Assembly: GCA_963839725.1 (NCBI GenBank) | Contig: CAWIWT010000046.1 | Span: 124,001-188,000, forward strand | DNA: 64,000 bases | Direction of reading: 5' to 3' | Origin: Kumtagia sp963839725 | GTDB taxonomy: Bacteria; Pseudomonadota; Alphaproteobacteria; Rhizobiales; Rhizobiaceae | Shown here: in pieces, positions 17,292-25,905 of the stretch | How the letters are laid out: the number at the start of each line of letters is the position of its first letter | Position numbering within the stretch: the first letter of the stretch is position 1 | The notes under the pieces: generated by a model | Seen by the model: only the letters and a program-made list of their open reading frames with translations | Databases searched by the model: none | What the model was told of the DNA's origin: nothing | Made by a program: the position numbers and the translations under genes

Positions 17292-19307
17292 ATGAGCAGT
17301 TCCAACACGTGGCGTTGCGCTTTTTTGACCCTGGCGATGATCGCGGTTTCCACATCCAGTGAGGCATTGGACAACGCAGCGACCTCGGGCATTGTCCGAA
17401 CGACTGCGAAGACCGACCGCCTGGGAGTTGTCGACATCTCAGTGCTGAAGTCCGGCATCGATGCGCTCACGTCGGGCGATCTTGACCTTGCGAGGACAGT
17501 ACGCGACGGCCTGCCGGTCACCTCGCTCGACCGACGCGTTCTCGACTGGATCATTGCGCTAAAAGGCGGACGACAGATTTCCAGCAGTGAAATATCCGCT
17601 GTCGTCAAGATCCTTGCTGACTGGCCGGGCGCTGAGGCTTTGCGACGGAACAGAGAGCATGCTCTGCTTCGTGAAAATTCAGAACCGCTGACCATTATCC
17701 AATTTCTGGGTGGACCTCAGCCCGAAACAACGAAGGGCGTTATCGCTCTGGCAAGGGCGTATGTCGCCGTCGGCGACTCGAAGAGCGCATTGAGCACCCT
17801 GCTGTCCATTTGGCGAACGAACAAGATCGAACCTGGTGACGAGGCGGCGATCCTCAAGGAGTTCGGCGATCTCATCCCTGCCGCAGATCATCGAATCCGC
17901 ATGGAACGCATGCTTTATGCAGGTCGTGTCAATTCCGCCAGGCTGCTGGCCGAGCGCACCAGCGCGCTGCCACTTTTCAACGCCTGGGTCGCCGTAGAGA
18001 AGAAACAAAAACTGGCAACGAAATTGCTCGAAGCCGTTCCGATCGCGCAACGTTCGGCCGGATATTTATTTGCCAAGGCTAAGCATCTGAGGCGCAACGA
18101 GAAATATTCCGATGCGGCGGCTATCGTGCTGCGGGCCCCCAACACTGACAGCGAGCTTATCGATCCGGACGCCTGGTGGATCGAGCGACGGGTGCTTTCG
18201 CGCGAGTTGCTCGATCATGGCGACGCCAGGAACGCATACAAAATAGCCGCCGGTCATTCCGCCGAAAGCACCGTTAATCAGGTCGACGCCGAGTTCCACG
18301 CCGGATGGTATGCCCTTCGGGGTATGGGGGATGCCGTGACCGGCGCCAGGCATTTCGCCCGCCTAGCCGAAATCGCAGACGGGCCGATCTCACGATCGCG
18401 CGCTTACTATTGGCTTGGCCGTTGCGCCGAAGCAGGTGGCCCGGGCAACGCGAAAGACTATTATCAACGCGCGGCCGCCTTCAGCTCCAGCTTTTACGGC
18501 CAACTTGCCGCCGCCAGAATCGGGCTCACTACGATCAACCCGACCGCCCCCTTGCCGAGCGCCTCCGATCGGATGTTGTTCCACAAGCGGGAAGCCGTAG
18601 CTGCCATAAGGCGCCTGGAGGCTGCCGGTTACCAGAACCTGGCGGACACGCTTTATCGCGACTTGGCCGGCCAGTTGACCAGCCCAGGCGAACTCGCACT
18701 GCTTACGACCATGGCTGAAAACCGCGGAAACCACTATCTGGCGCTGAGAATCGCCAAGATCGCCGCTGCACGGGGCATTGAAACCGGTGCGCTGCTGTAT
18801 CCAGTTGGGGCGATCCCATCGTCCGCCGACATTTCTGGCTCAGGCAAGGCGCTCGCCTATGCAGTTGCGCGCCAGGAGAGCGAGTTCAATGTCGGCGCCG
18901 TCTCGCATGCGGGCGCGCGCGGACTGCTCCAACTCATGCCGGACACCGCAGCTTCGGTCGCGAAGGAGGCGGGCCTGAGCTTCTCGGCAATGCGCCTTAC
19001 TTCCGACGCCGGCTACAACGCGACGCTTGGTGCCACATTCCTCGGCAGCCAGCTCGAACGGTTCAACGGCTCCTACGTGCTTACCTTTGCCGGATACAAT
19101 GCTGGCCCAAAGCGGGCGCTGGAATGGATCCGGCGGTACGGCGATCCGCGTGGCAAGGATATCGACACTGTCGTCGACTGGATCGAACATATCCCCTATT
19201 CCGAAACGCGCAGCTATGTTCAACGCGTCATGGAAAACTATCAAGTCTACAAGATGCGTCTGACCGGACAATTCGATATCGAACACGACCTTGTCACCGG
19301 CCGCTGA
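17292..19307 (+). CDS. Soluble lytic murein transglycosylase
   Basis: A 671-residue Slt70-like enzyme that cleaves peptidoglycan with formation of 1,6-anhydro-MurNAc. A signal peptide (first ~26 residues, ending around SSEALD) is followed by a long alpha-helical superhelical domain (about residues 30-500). The C-terminal SLT domain has the catalytic Glu in AVARQESEFNVGAVS (about residue 525), GLLQLMPDTA and AGYNAGPKRALEWI. An upstream GGGAAGCTG fits a ribosome-binding site. It probably acts in the periplasm in wall turnover. Confidence 0.92.
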   Translation: MSSSNTWRCAFLTLAMIAVSTSSEALDNAATSGIVRTTAKTDRLGVVDISVLKSGIDALTSGDLDLARTVRDGLPVTSLDRRVLDWIIALKGGRQISSSEISAVVKILADWPGAEALRRNREHALLRENSEPLTIIQFLGGPQPETTKGVIALARAYVAVGDSKSALSTLLSIWRTNKIEPGDEAAILKEFGDLIPAADHRIRMERMLYAGRVNSARLLAERTSALPLFNAWVAVEKKQKLATKLLEAVPIAQRSAGYLFAKAKHLRRNEKYSDAAAIVLRAPNTDSELIDPDAWWIERRVLSRELLDHGDARNAYKIAAGHSAESTVNQVDAEFHAGWYALRGMGDAVTGARHFARLAEIADGPISRSRAYYWLGRCAEAGGPGNAKDYYQRAAAFSSSFYGQLAAARIGLTTINPTAPLPSASDRMLFHKREAVAAIRRLEAAGYQNLADTLYRDLAGQLTSPGELALLTTMAENRGNHYLALRIAKIAAARGIETGALLYPVGAIPSSADISGSGKALAYAVARQESEFNVGAVSHAGARGLLQLMPDTAASVAKEAGLSFSAMRLTSDAGYNATLGATFLGSQLERFNGSYVLTFAGYNAGPKRALEWIRRYGDPRGKDIDTVVDWIEHIPYSETRSYVQRVMENYQVYKMRLTGQFDIEHDLVTGR

Positions 19308-19538
19308 AGCAACTCGCGACAACTGTGGTTGTCGAGCCTCTTCGACAAAAATCCACGCGGCGTCCCCCTCCAGGCAACAACGTGAGAACCTGCTGCCGAC
19401 AGCCGGGCTGATCGGACGTCACTCGAATTCATACGAAAGTTGAAGCGTCAAATGTTTCAACTGCGATTTCACCAGTGCCAGCTTCCGAAATCCTGCCGTA
19501 CGTGGTTTTTGGCCTGACCAACGGAACTGGTGGTAGGT

Positions 19539-20432
19539 ATGACCAACTCAGACCAATTCAGCGACGCCTTCTTTACATCGAAGGACGGGCTCAGACTTCA
19601 CGCTCGTGTGTATAGCGTCCCCAACAGCAAAAGATTGCCTGTCGTCTGCCTTCCTGGCCTGACCCGTAATGTTCGGGATTTTCATGAACTTGCGGTAATT
19701 CTTTCCACCGACGCTGAAACACCGCGGCACGTTGTATCCTTCGACTACCGAGGCCGAGGCGGTTCGGAGTATGACCCGCAATGGACAAATTACAACATAC
19801 TGACTGAGGCGGAGGATATTCTTGCCGGGCTGGATGCCCTCGACATTCCCGCCGCATCCTTCATCGGAACGTCGCGCGGTGGCCTGATCATCCATATTCT
19901 GGGAACATTGCGCCTCGGCTCAATCAAGGCAGTGGTGTTTAACGATATCGGGCCAGTCATCGAAGCAAGTGGCTTCGCGCATATCAAATCTTACCTCGAA
20001 ACCGCCATTCCACCTCAAAGCTTTACTGAAGCGCTTCAGACTCAGCGTAAAATCCACGGCAGCGCATTCCCGGCACTGACCGAGGCCGACTGGCATAAAA
20101 TGGTTGCTGCGGTCTACCGCAACGAAAATGGCCGCCTAGTCGCCGACTTCGACCCGAACCTTGTCAACATGCTGGCTGGCCTGGACCTCTCAAAGCCACT
20201 TCCTGCCATGTGGCAGCAGTTCGACACGTTGAAACAAGTACCGATGCTGGTGATTCGGGGCGAATACTCGCGCCTGCTGTCTGCTGAGACGGTTGCGCTG
20301 ATGCAGCGCCGGCACCCAGGTCTCAAAGCAGTCACCGTCGGCGGTCAAGGTCATCCGCCAATGCTGGAAACCGGGCAATTGCCGAGAGTAATCGCGGGCT
20401 TTCTGGCAAAAGCCGATTCCGCCGCCTCCTAA
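19539..20432 (+). CDS. Alpha/beta hydrolase
   Basis: A 297-residue single-domain hydrolase. The nucleophile elbow is FIGTSRGGL (G-x-S-x-G, Ser about residue 107), the oxyanion region is CLPGLTRNVRDF, and the catalytic His lies in GGQGHPPML near residue 271. An Asp upstream of it would complete the triad. The ATG at 19539 follows GGTAGG and is preferred to the GTG at 19530. The substrate is unknown; the fold also includes haloperoxidase- and esterase-like enzymes. A bidirectional terminator follows. Confidence 0.85.
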   Translation: MTNSDQFSDAFFTSKDGLRLHARVYSVPNSKRLPVVCLPGLTRNVRDFHELAVILSTDAETPRHVVSFDYRGRGGSEYDPQWTNYNILTEAEDILAGLDALDIPAASFIGTSRGGLIIHILGTLRLGSIKAVVFNDIGPVIEASGFAHIKSYLETAIPPQSFTEALQTQRKIHGSAFPALTEADWHKMVAAVYRNENGRLVADFDPNLVNMLAGLDLSKPLPAMWQQFDTLKQVPMLVIRGEYSRLLSAETVALMQRRHPGLKAVTVGGQGHPPMLETGQLPRVIAGFLAKADSAAS

Positions 20433-20544
20433 CGTTTCTCGCGCGTCGGCGTGTGCTGACCGATCGTGGTTAGCCGAATAGCAGACAGGCAAGTCGATGC
20501 GACGAAGCGGGAGAGCATCACCACGGCTTTGACCCGCAAACAAA

Positions 20545-20570
20545 AAACCCGGCGGATAACCGCCGGGTTT
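20545..20570. terminator. Bidirectional terminator between hydrolase and porin genes
   Basis: An 11-bp perfect stem (20545-20555 with 20560-20570, loop ATAA) has a GC core CCCGGCGG, with A-runs before and T-runs after. It can therefore stop transcription in both directions. It sits between the convergent alpha/beta hydrolase (ending 20432) and porin (ending 20596). Confidence 0.85.
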
Positions 20571-20595
20571 CTTAAATCAGCTTTGGTAAAGCCGA

Positions 20596-21712
20596 TTAGA
20601 AGTTACGCTGGAAGCGGATGCGAGCGCCCCACTGATCGTCCTCATCGTCACCGGCATCAGGATCGTCCTGGAAGTTGTCGTAGTAAACAACTTCAGGCGT
20701 GATCGTGAAGTCCGGGACCAGTTCGTAGGCTACGTTGGCGGCGACCGAGAAGTTCTCGAAGTCGTCATATCCAACTTCGGCGTTGAACGTTGCCTTTTCG
20801 GTGAACTTCCAAGCACGTGCCACCCCAGACGGCCCAGTCGCCCTTCCACGGAGCGTAGAAGTTGCTGCCGTTGTCGGGACCGGGAGGGCCCTCGTCTCCA
20901 CCGGAGTCCCAGGCAGCCATCACGAAGACCGAAGCGGCCTCGGTGATGTTGACGTCCAAGCGGCCCTTGACTGCGACTTGCTCTTCCCAGCTGTCGTAAC
21001 CGGCAACCACGCCGATCTTGCCCCAACCCTGGGTCAACGACACGCCGCCCACTACGTACGGAGCGTAGTCTTCGGTAATGCCGCTTGCGTCTTCGCCTTC
21101 GTCCTCATCACCCTGCTCCAGAAAGATTGCAGCCGAGAAACCGTTCGCGCCGGTGTAGGTGTAGCCCATCTGCAGCGTGGCAAACGGGCCGTAAGGAACG
21201 ATACCGTCCGTCATCACACCCGACGAATAGTCGGTGAACGTGACGAAGAGCGAGTCGGTCTTGCCGATGCGGAAGCCACCGAGTTCGATATAGGCATGCT
21301 CGATGCCCATATTGTCTTCGTTGTCGTAGGTGCCTTCGGAACCGGTCGCTTCATAGTTGAAGTTGATAGCGGCGTACGAACGCAGCGTGCCGAGTTCGGT
21401 CTCAGAGCGAGCGTCAACACGCAGCTGGAAGCGAGCAAGGTTGTCGTAGGTCTGGCGCCAGCCGTCTTCGTCGCGGGCATTACTGTTGTTTTCGAAGAAA
21501 TCACCGCCCTTGATGTCAACACGGACATAGCCGCTGACCTTCAAGCAGGTTTCGGTGCCCGGCATGTAGTAGTAACCCGTGCCGTACACGTCGCAGACGC
21601 GTACGTATTCCATTGGCTCTGGCTCAGCGACAACGACTGCGTCGGCCGCACGAGCGCCAGAAACTGCGACCAGGGCCGCAGCGGAGCCGAGAAGCAGGCT
21701 CTTAATGTTCAT
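20596..21712 (-). pseudogene. Omp2b-type outer-membrane porin, one-base frameshift near the C-terminus
   Basis: A rhizobial/Brucella-type trimeric porin. The ATG at 21712 has GGAGG 8-12 bases upstream. A signal peptide (MNIKSLLLGSAAALVAVSGA, then RAAD) precedes the family block YVRVCDVYGTGYYYMPGTE, with the conserved Cys pair and GYVRVDIKGG. The barrel continues in alternating strands and ends QWGARIRFQRNF with the C-terminal Phe needed for outer-membrane insertion. The frame breaks near 20818-20826: WAVWGGT must join ARAWKFTEKATF in the next frame, so one base appears to be missing. If real, the last ~75 residues and the terminal Phe are lost and the porin would not assemble. An in-frame start at 21730 is less likely. 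Confidence 0.88.
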
Positions 21713-22227
21713 TTTCTGACCTCCAGTCAAAAGTTAAAAACGGGTCTGGGCTTTTGTTTGCTGAAGGACAGCGTTCCCTGCCCCATCCCCAAATCGAAAA
21801 AGACACGATCACTCGCCGCTTTCTCCTGTCCGACATTACCCATCCATTCCGAGGGTTCAACAGCGATCTTTCCCGGCGACCAGTGTTGCGAGCGCTATGG
21901 CTAGGGCATGTGGCACAAATGACACGATTTGATGGCCCGCGCGAAGAAACTGTTAACCAACTTGCCCCGTTTTGGCGTCCAGCGGGACGAATCCGATGCC
22001 GCATTTCCTAGCCAGGCAGTGTTGATACCGAATCCAGGCAGCACTGGCCGGTCATGAGCATTTTCGATTCGTTTCTGATAGCTTCGTAGATCGACCACTA
22101 TATGCAATGCACAATGCTAATTCCCCAGCCCTCCGCTCGAACTCATCTCAAAAGACACTAGCAGCAATTCGGCTGCGTCTGAGAAAGCGCTTGATACTCT
22201 TATGCTCCCGGGCTAGTGGGGCGGCAC

Positions 22228-22317
22228 GGAGAGGTGGCCGAGTGGTCGAAGGCGCGCCCCTGCTAAGGGCGTAGAGGTGAAAGCTTCTCGAGGGTTCGAA
22301 TCCCTTCCTCTCCGCCA
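22228..22317 (+). tRNA. tRNA-Ser (anticodon GCT)
   Basis: The 90-base gene folds as a class II tRNA. Its acceptor stem is GGAGAGG with CCTCTCC, discriminator G, and an encoded CCA end. The D-arm has GCCGAGTGGTCGAAGGC, the anticodon loop is CTGCTAA (anticodon GCT, reading AGC/AGU), there is a long variable arm typical of Ser tRNAs, and the T-loop is GGTTCGAATCC. The flanking 22018-22227 and 22318-22653 hold no gene I can support. Confidence 0.95.
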
Positions 22318-22683
22318 TCTAGTCTAACTAATTGTTTTTACTGGTGATTTTACGCCACTAGCGGCCGAATCCGCGGGCTTTCGCGTGGGCTTCCTTATCT
22401 GGAGCGGCGAGACGAACCAATCTGAACCTCCGCTCCTGTCGATCATCGTTCGACCCGGTGCCAACGCGTTTGACACGGCCAAGACCCATTCCGGACATTC
22501 CTTCGGCAGCTCGATCGCCCGGGGGCACAAGCTTGCGATAGTCGCAAACGATCGCACGAGCAGTGCGCCAAACAGCAATCAGACGAAGGTCTGACAACTG
22601 CGCGACCGAAGTCCGGATACTCCAGCTGACGGCTGGCAGTTATAGTCGCGCAAATGGGGAGTGCTTGCTTGATCGGCCGATTG

Positions 22684-24039
22684 ATGGAGAGATGGAATGC
22701 GATGTCTCTTGCGGTGCAATATTGCATCGCCGGCGTCGCCGTCATTTGTTGCGCAATGTTCGCGCTGGGCACTTGGGTAACGAGCGTAATCGAAGAGGGC
22801 ATAACAACCAATGCGGCAAGCTCGACGGCACTCTACGTTGACAGTGTGATCGCGCCGCTTCTGCCGGAGTTTCGAGACGATGGCCCGCTGGACGAAGGTG
22901 TGAGGAAAGCGCTCGACGAGGTCCTGTCACAAGGCGAATTGGGAGAGCGGCTGGTCTCGTTCAAGATCTGGCATCCTAATGGTACCGTGTTGTACGCGCG
23001 CGATGCAACACTGATCGGCAAGAAGTTTCCTCCGACTGAGCCTTTACAACGGGCTCTCAGCGGTCAAGTCGCCGCTGAGTTGGATGACCTCGACGCGGAA
23101 GAAAGTGAATCGGAGCGCGCCAAAGGCGTGCCACTGATGGAAATCTACAACCCGGTGCGCGCTCCATGGTCAGGCGCAGTCGTCGCGGTATCAGAATTTT
23201 ACGAGATCGCCACGGACATAGAAGCGCAGTTGCGGGCGGCTCGCCGGGAAAGTTGGCTGGTCGTTGCACTGATCACGCTTGCAACTACGGCACTGCTTTC
23301 CGGCATCGTATTTCGCGGCAGCCGCATGATTCAGCGTCAGCAAACCATTTTGGAAAAGCGCGTTGCGGAGGTCTCGAGATTGCGAGAGCGCGTTCAATCC
23401 GCGTCACAGCGGGCTACCAGCCTAAACGAACAGTATCTGAGGCGCATCGGCGCCGATCTCCATGATGGCCCAGCACAGCACATTGCCTTCGCCGCTTTGC
23501 GAATGGACAGCGACGCAATGGCAAGTTCGTCTTCCCGAAAGAGGCAGAATGAAATCGACGCGGTTCGCGGAAGCCTGAATGAGGCCATAACGGAGATCCG
23601 CGCTATCTGTAACGGCTTGGTTCTTCCCCACATCGAAGCGGCTGAACTCCCTCGCATAATCGCCCAAGTGGTAACGGCCCACGAGCAGCGGACCGGAAGC
23701 TCGGTAGATCGGCCAACTTCGATGGTCTCGCCAAATCTGTCCGCGCCGCAGAAAATCTGCGTGTTTCGCTTCCTTCAGGAGGCGCTCAACAATTCCTACC
23801 AGCACGCCGCTGGAAAAGGTCAGTCAATCGATGTTTCGATGAACCACGGTACGCTTACGGTGACGGTGTCGGACCGGGGCGATGGCTTCGACCCGGAAGC
23901 GCGGCGCCCGGAAGGCCTCGGCCTCGCGGGGCTCAAGGAGAGGGCCGAGGCCATCGGCGGACAATTCGACCTAACCACCTCAAGTCGCGGAACCAACGTC
24001 TCGATCACCCTGCCGGTTTCACCAACGGAGGCAAAATGA
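22684..24039 (+). CDS. Sensor histidine kinase, NarX/DegS-like (HisKA_3)
   Basis: About 451 residues. Membrane span 1 is near the start (AVQYCIAGVAVICCAMFALG), followed by a periplasmic sensor loop of ~160 residues. Span 2 is LVVALITLATTALLSGIVF and leads to a coiled-coil linker. The HisKA_3 phospho-acceptor is RRIGADLHDGPAQHIAFAAL (His in DLHDG). The ATPase has an N-box (LQEALNNSYQHA), a G1-like DRGDGFDP and GLGLAGLKERAEAIGG. The start may be ATG 22684 or 22702; 22654 is also open. It overlaps the response regulator by ATGA, so both form one two-component system. The signal is unknown. Confidence 0.88.
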   Translation: MERWNAMSLAVQYCIAGVAVICCAMFALGTWVTSVIEEGITTNAASSTALYVDSVIAPLLPEFRDDGPLDEGVRKALDEVLSQGELGERLVSFKIWHPNGTVLYARDATLIGKKFPPTEPLQRALSGQVAAELDDLDAEESESERAKGVPLMEIYNPVRAPWSGAVVAVSEFYEIATDIEAQLRAARRESWLVVALITLATTALLSGIVFRGSRMIQRQQTILEKRVAEVSRLRERVQSASQRATSLNEQYLRRIGADLHDGPAQHIAFAALRMDSDAMASSSSRKRQNEIDAVRGSLNEAITEIRAICNGLVLPHIEAAELPRIIAQVVTAHEQRTGSSVDRPTSMVSPNLSAPQKICVFRFLQEALNNSYQHAAGKGQSIDVSMNHGTLTVTVSDRGDGFDPEARRPEGLGLAGLKERAEAIGGQFDLTTSSRGTNVSITLPVSPTEAK

Positions 24040-24665
24040 CAATCAGGATTGGCATCGTCGACGACCATCCTCTGTTTCGAGAGGGCGTCAGCCGCAGTCT
24101 TTCGGAGACTGGTGACTTTGAGATTTGCGGCGAAGGAGCATCTGCAGGAGATGCGTATCGGTTGGCCAAAGATGCAGGTGCCGACATACTTCTGTTGGAC
24201 ATCAGCATGCCCGGCGGGGGTCTCTTCGCCGTCGAGAACATCCGACAAGCCTTTCCCACTCAGAAACTGGTTGTGTTGACGGTGTCGGAAGCGAGCGACG
24301 ATGTTTCGGCGGCGCTAAACGCTGGGGCGGACGGCTACGTTCTTAAGGGTGTTGGGTCCAAGATGCTGGCTGAAATCTTGAAGACTATAGCGTCCGGCGA
24401 GAATTACGTTTCACCCACGCTCGCGGCGAAATTGCTGGTCAGTCTCAAAGAGCAAAATTCTGGCGGTGCCGCCGATCCAATGTCGAATTTGACATTGCGC
24501 GAAAAGCAGATCCTTCAACTGGTTGCAGAAGGGCTAAGCAATAAAGAGGTGGCACTGCGTCTGGATTTGCAGGAAAAGACCGTCAAGCACCACATGACGC
24601 ACATCCTGGCCAAACTGAAGGTGCGGAATCGGACCGAAGCGGCGATGGTCCTCCGAGCCAGATAG
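24036..24665 (+). CDS. NarL/FixJ-family response regulator
   Basis: A 209-residue response regulator. The receiver domain (residues 1-120) has the acidic pocket VDDHP, the phospho-acceptor Asp in LLLDISMPG, and the Lys of GYVLKGVGS. A LuxR-type DNA-binding domain (about residues 145-205) has LTLREKQILQLVAEGLSNKE and HHMTHILAKLKVRNR. Its start overlaps the stop of the kinase, so it is the cognate partner. Targets are not evident; neither neighbour reads in the same direction. Confidence 0.92.
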   Translation: MTIRIGIVDDHPLFREGVSRSLSETGDFEICGEGASAGDAYRLAKDAGADILLLDISMPGGGLFAVENIRQAFPTQKLVVLTVSEASDDVSAALNAGADGYVLKGVGSKMLAEILKTIASGENYVSPTLAAKLLVSLKEQNSGGAADPMSNLTLREKQILQLVAEGLSNKEVALRLDLQEKTVKHHMTHILAKLKVRNRTEAAMVLRAR

Positions 24666-24704
24666 GTAGGCCTAACACGCCAGGCCCACCCAATCGTCGA
24701 AAGG

Positions 24705-25277
24705 CTAGCGCAAGAATCCGGAAAGGCGAGCAATATCAGCCGAGGTTGCCCGCCGCTCGACTATCGTGCGCCCCTTGGCGTCCTTCATCTCGTAAACGCC
24801 GCCCTCGATCTCTTCCTTGATTCCGCTGGCGTGGACGACCTCAATGTTGTTGCCACGGCGCTCGACCTTTTGGCCAGCGCTGTTGACGTGTTCCGCTCCA
24901 TGTCTCCCACCATCGTCGTCGCCATTGCGACCGCGATCGTCGCCGCCGTGGTCATCATGGCCACCGCCAGATCCCGAGGTGCCACCGTGGCTTGAGCCGC
25001 TTCCACCGGAACCGCTGCCTCCAGAACCGCTCCCACTCGACCCGCTGCCGCTTGAGCCACTGCCGCTTGAGCCACTGCCGCTGGAACCACTACCGCTGGA
25101 ACCACTACCACTGGAACCACTACCACTGGAACCACTACCGCTTGAGCCACTGCCACTCTCGGCGTAGGATTTTGCCGCCACGATTTTTAGATCACTACCA
25201 TCTACCGACAAAGATACCGGCGCTAGTGCTATTGCCAGAGCCAGCGGCGGGCCAAAAACGAATCTCAGTTTCATCAT
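24705..25277 (-). CDS. Secreted Gly/Ser-repeat protein, function unknown
   Basis: 190 residues. An N-terminal signal peptide (MMKLRFVFGPPLALAIALAP) is followed by about nine repeats of G-S-G-S-S, then an Asp/His/Gly-rich stretch (HDDHGGDDRGRNGDDDGG) that could bind metal. The C-terminal domain of ~65 residues is predicted soluble (GQKVERRGNNIEVVHASG, IEGGVYEMKDAKGRTIVERR). I see related C-terminal sequences as a recurring type in rhizobial secreted proteins but cannot name a family. The start is ATG 25277 or 25274; upstream in-frame codons do not give a signal peptide. Repeat number is likely to vary between strains. Confidence 0.7.
   Translation of the reverse strand: MMKLRFVFGPPLALAIALAPVSLSVDGSDLKIVAAKSYAESGSGSSGSGSSGSGSSGSGSSGSGSSGSGSSGSGSSGSGSSGSGSGGSGSGGSGSSHGGTSGSGGGHDDHGGDDRGRNGDDDGGRHGAEHVNSAGQKVERRGNNIEVVHASGIKEEIEGGVYEMKDAKGRTIVERRATSADIARLSGFLR
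25022..25159 (-). repeat. 15-bp tandem repeats coding for GSGSS
   Basis: Nine or so near-perfect 15-bp units (plus-strand unit like CTGCCGCTTGAGCCA and its CTACCGCTGGAACCA variant) run through the middle of the Gly/Ser-repeat gene, with two alternating sequence variants. The period is a multiple of three, so copy-number change would keep the frame. This is a candidate variable-number tandem repeat. Confidence 0.8.
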
Positions 25278-25905
25278 TGTATCTCCAGCTCCTCGAGTGT
25301 GCATATTCACACTGCGCGCCAGATTTGACTGGTATGCCCCCACCCGAAAGCGTCCCGGGTCATTTGCGGGGAAAATAGGGGCGAAAGATCCGGCCGAATG
25401 GGACTTTAGTCCGTGGCTAACGTCACCGACCACCAACCGAACTCAAGTCGGCCGAAAGCGGGGACTTGGCGCCGCCTATTTGTTTGCGTAGATTGCGGAT
25501 CACGCGAACGCTGACATTTTCAGCGTACGGCGTTCGATTTCAGCGGAGTTGTGGAGTTTGGCAGGTAGAGACTGGCAAACCCAAGTGGTTCGCCGCATGT
25601 CGGCACGGAGCCAAGCGCCCCATTTGCCATCGCGTATGATGGCCAAGCGTCCCGTGAATAAGCCATCACCGCTCTCCCTCATTTTGGTCCGCCCTTAGCC
25701 TCGAGGCTGTCATGCTCTGCAACTGCCGTCGGCAGTATATCTCACATCCGTAGGATGAGCCGTCTAGGGCTTTGAAAGGCCGGGTCATTTTGCCCGTCAC
25801 ACCTGGCGGATTCCCGTGAGGAGAGGGACAAGCCATGCTCCGACTGCGGCGAGCGGCCGGCCCCTGAACATGCCCGCGACGCGATCCACCTCGGAGGACC
25901 TTCCC
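25278..25905. other. Intergenic region, no supported gene
   Basis: This 628-bp stretch lies between the divergent Gly/Ser-repeat gene and the RTX gene. Open frames within it are short and show no recognisable protein. GGAGGA at 25893-25898 is the ribosome-binding site for the RTX gene. A small hairpin lies near 25504-25530. Promoters for both genes are expected here, but I cannot place them. Confidence 0.5.

Noticed and set aside
19317..19334. CGACAAC/GTTGTCG hairpin after the lytic transglycosylase as a terminator
   Set aside because: The stem is short and no T-run follows.
20735..21904. A 389-codon plus-strand frame opposite the porin
   Set aside because: The porin signal peptide and barrel strands on the minus strand are clear; this frame is its shadow.
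25022..25159. Regular repeats considered as a CRISPR array
   Set aside because: The 15-bp units are directly adjacent with no spacers, lie within a coding sequence and have no cas genes nearby.
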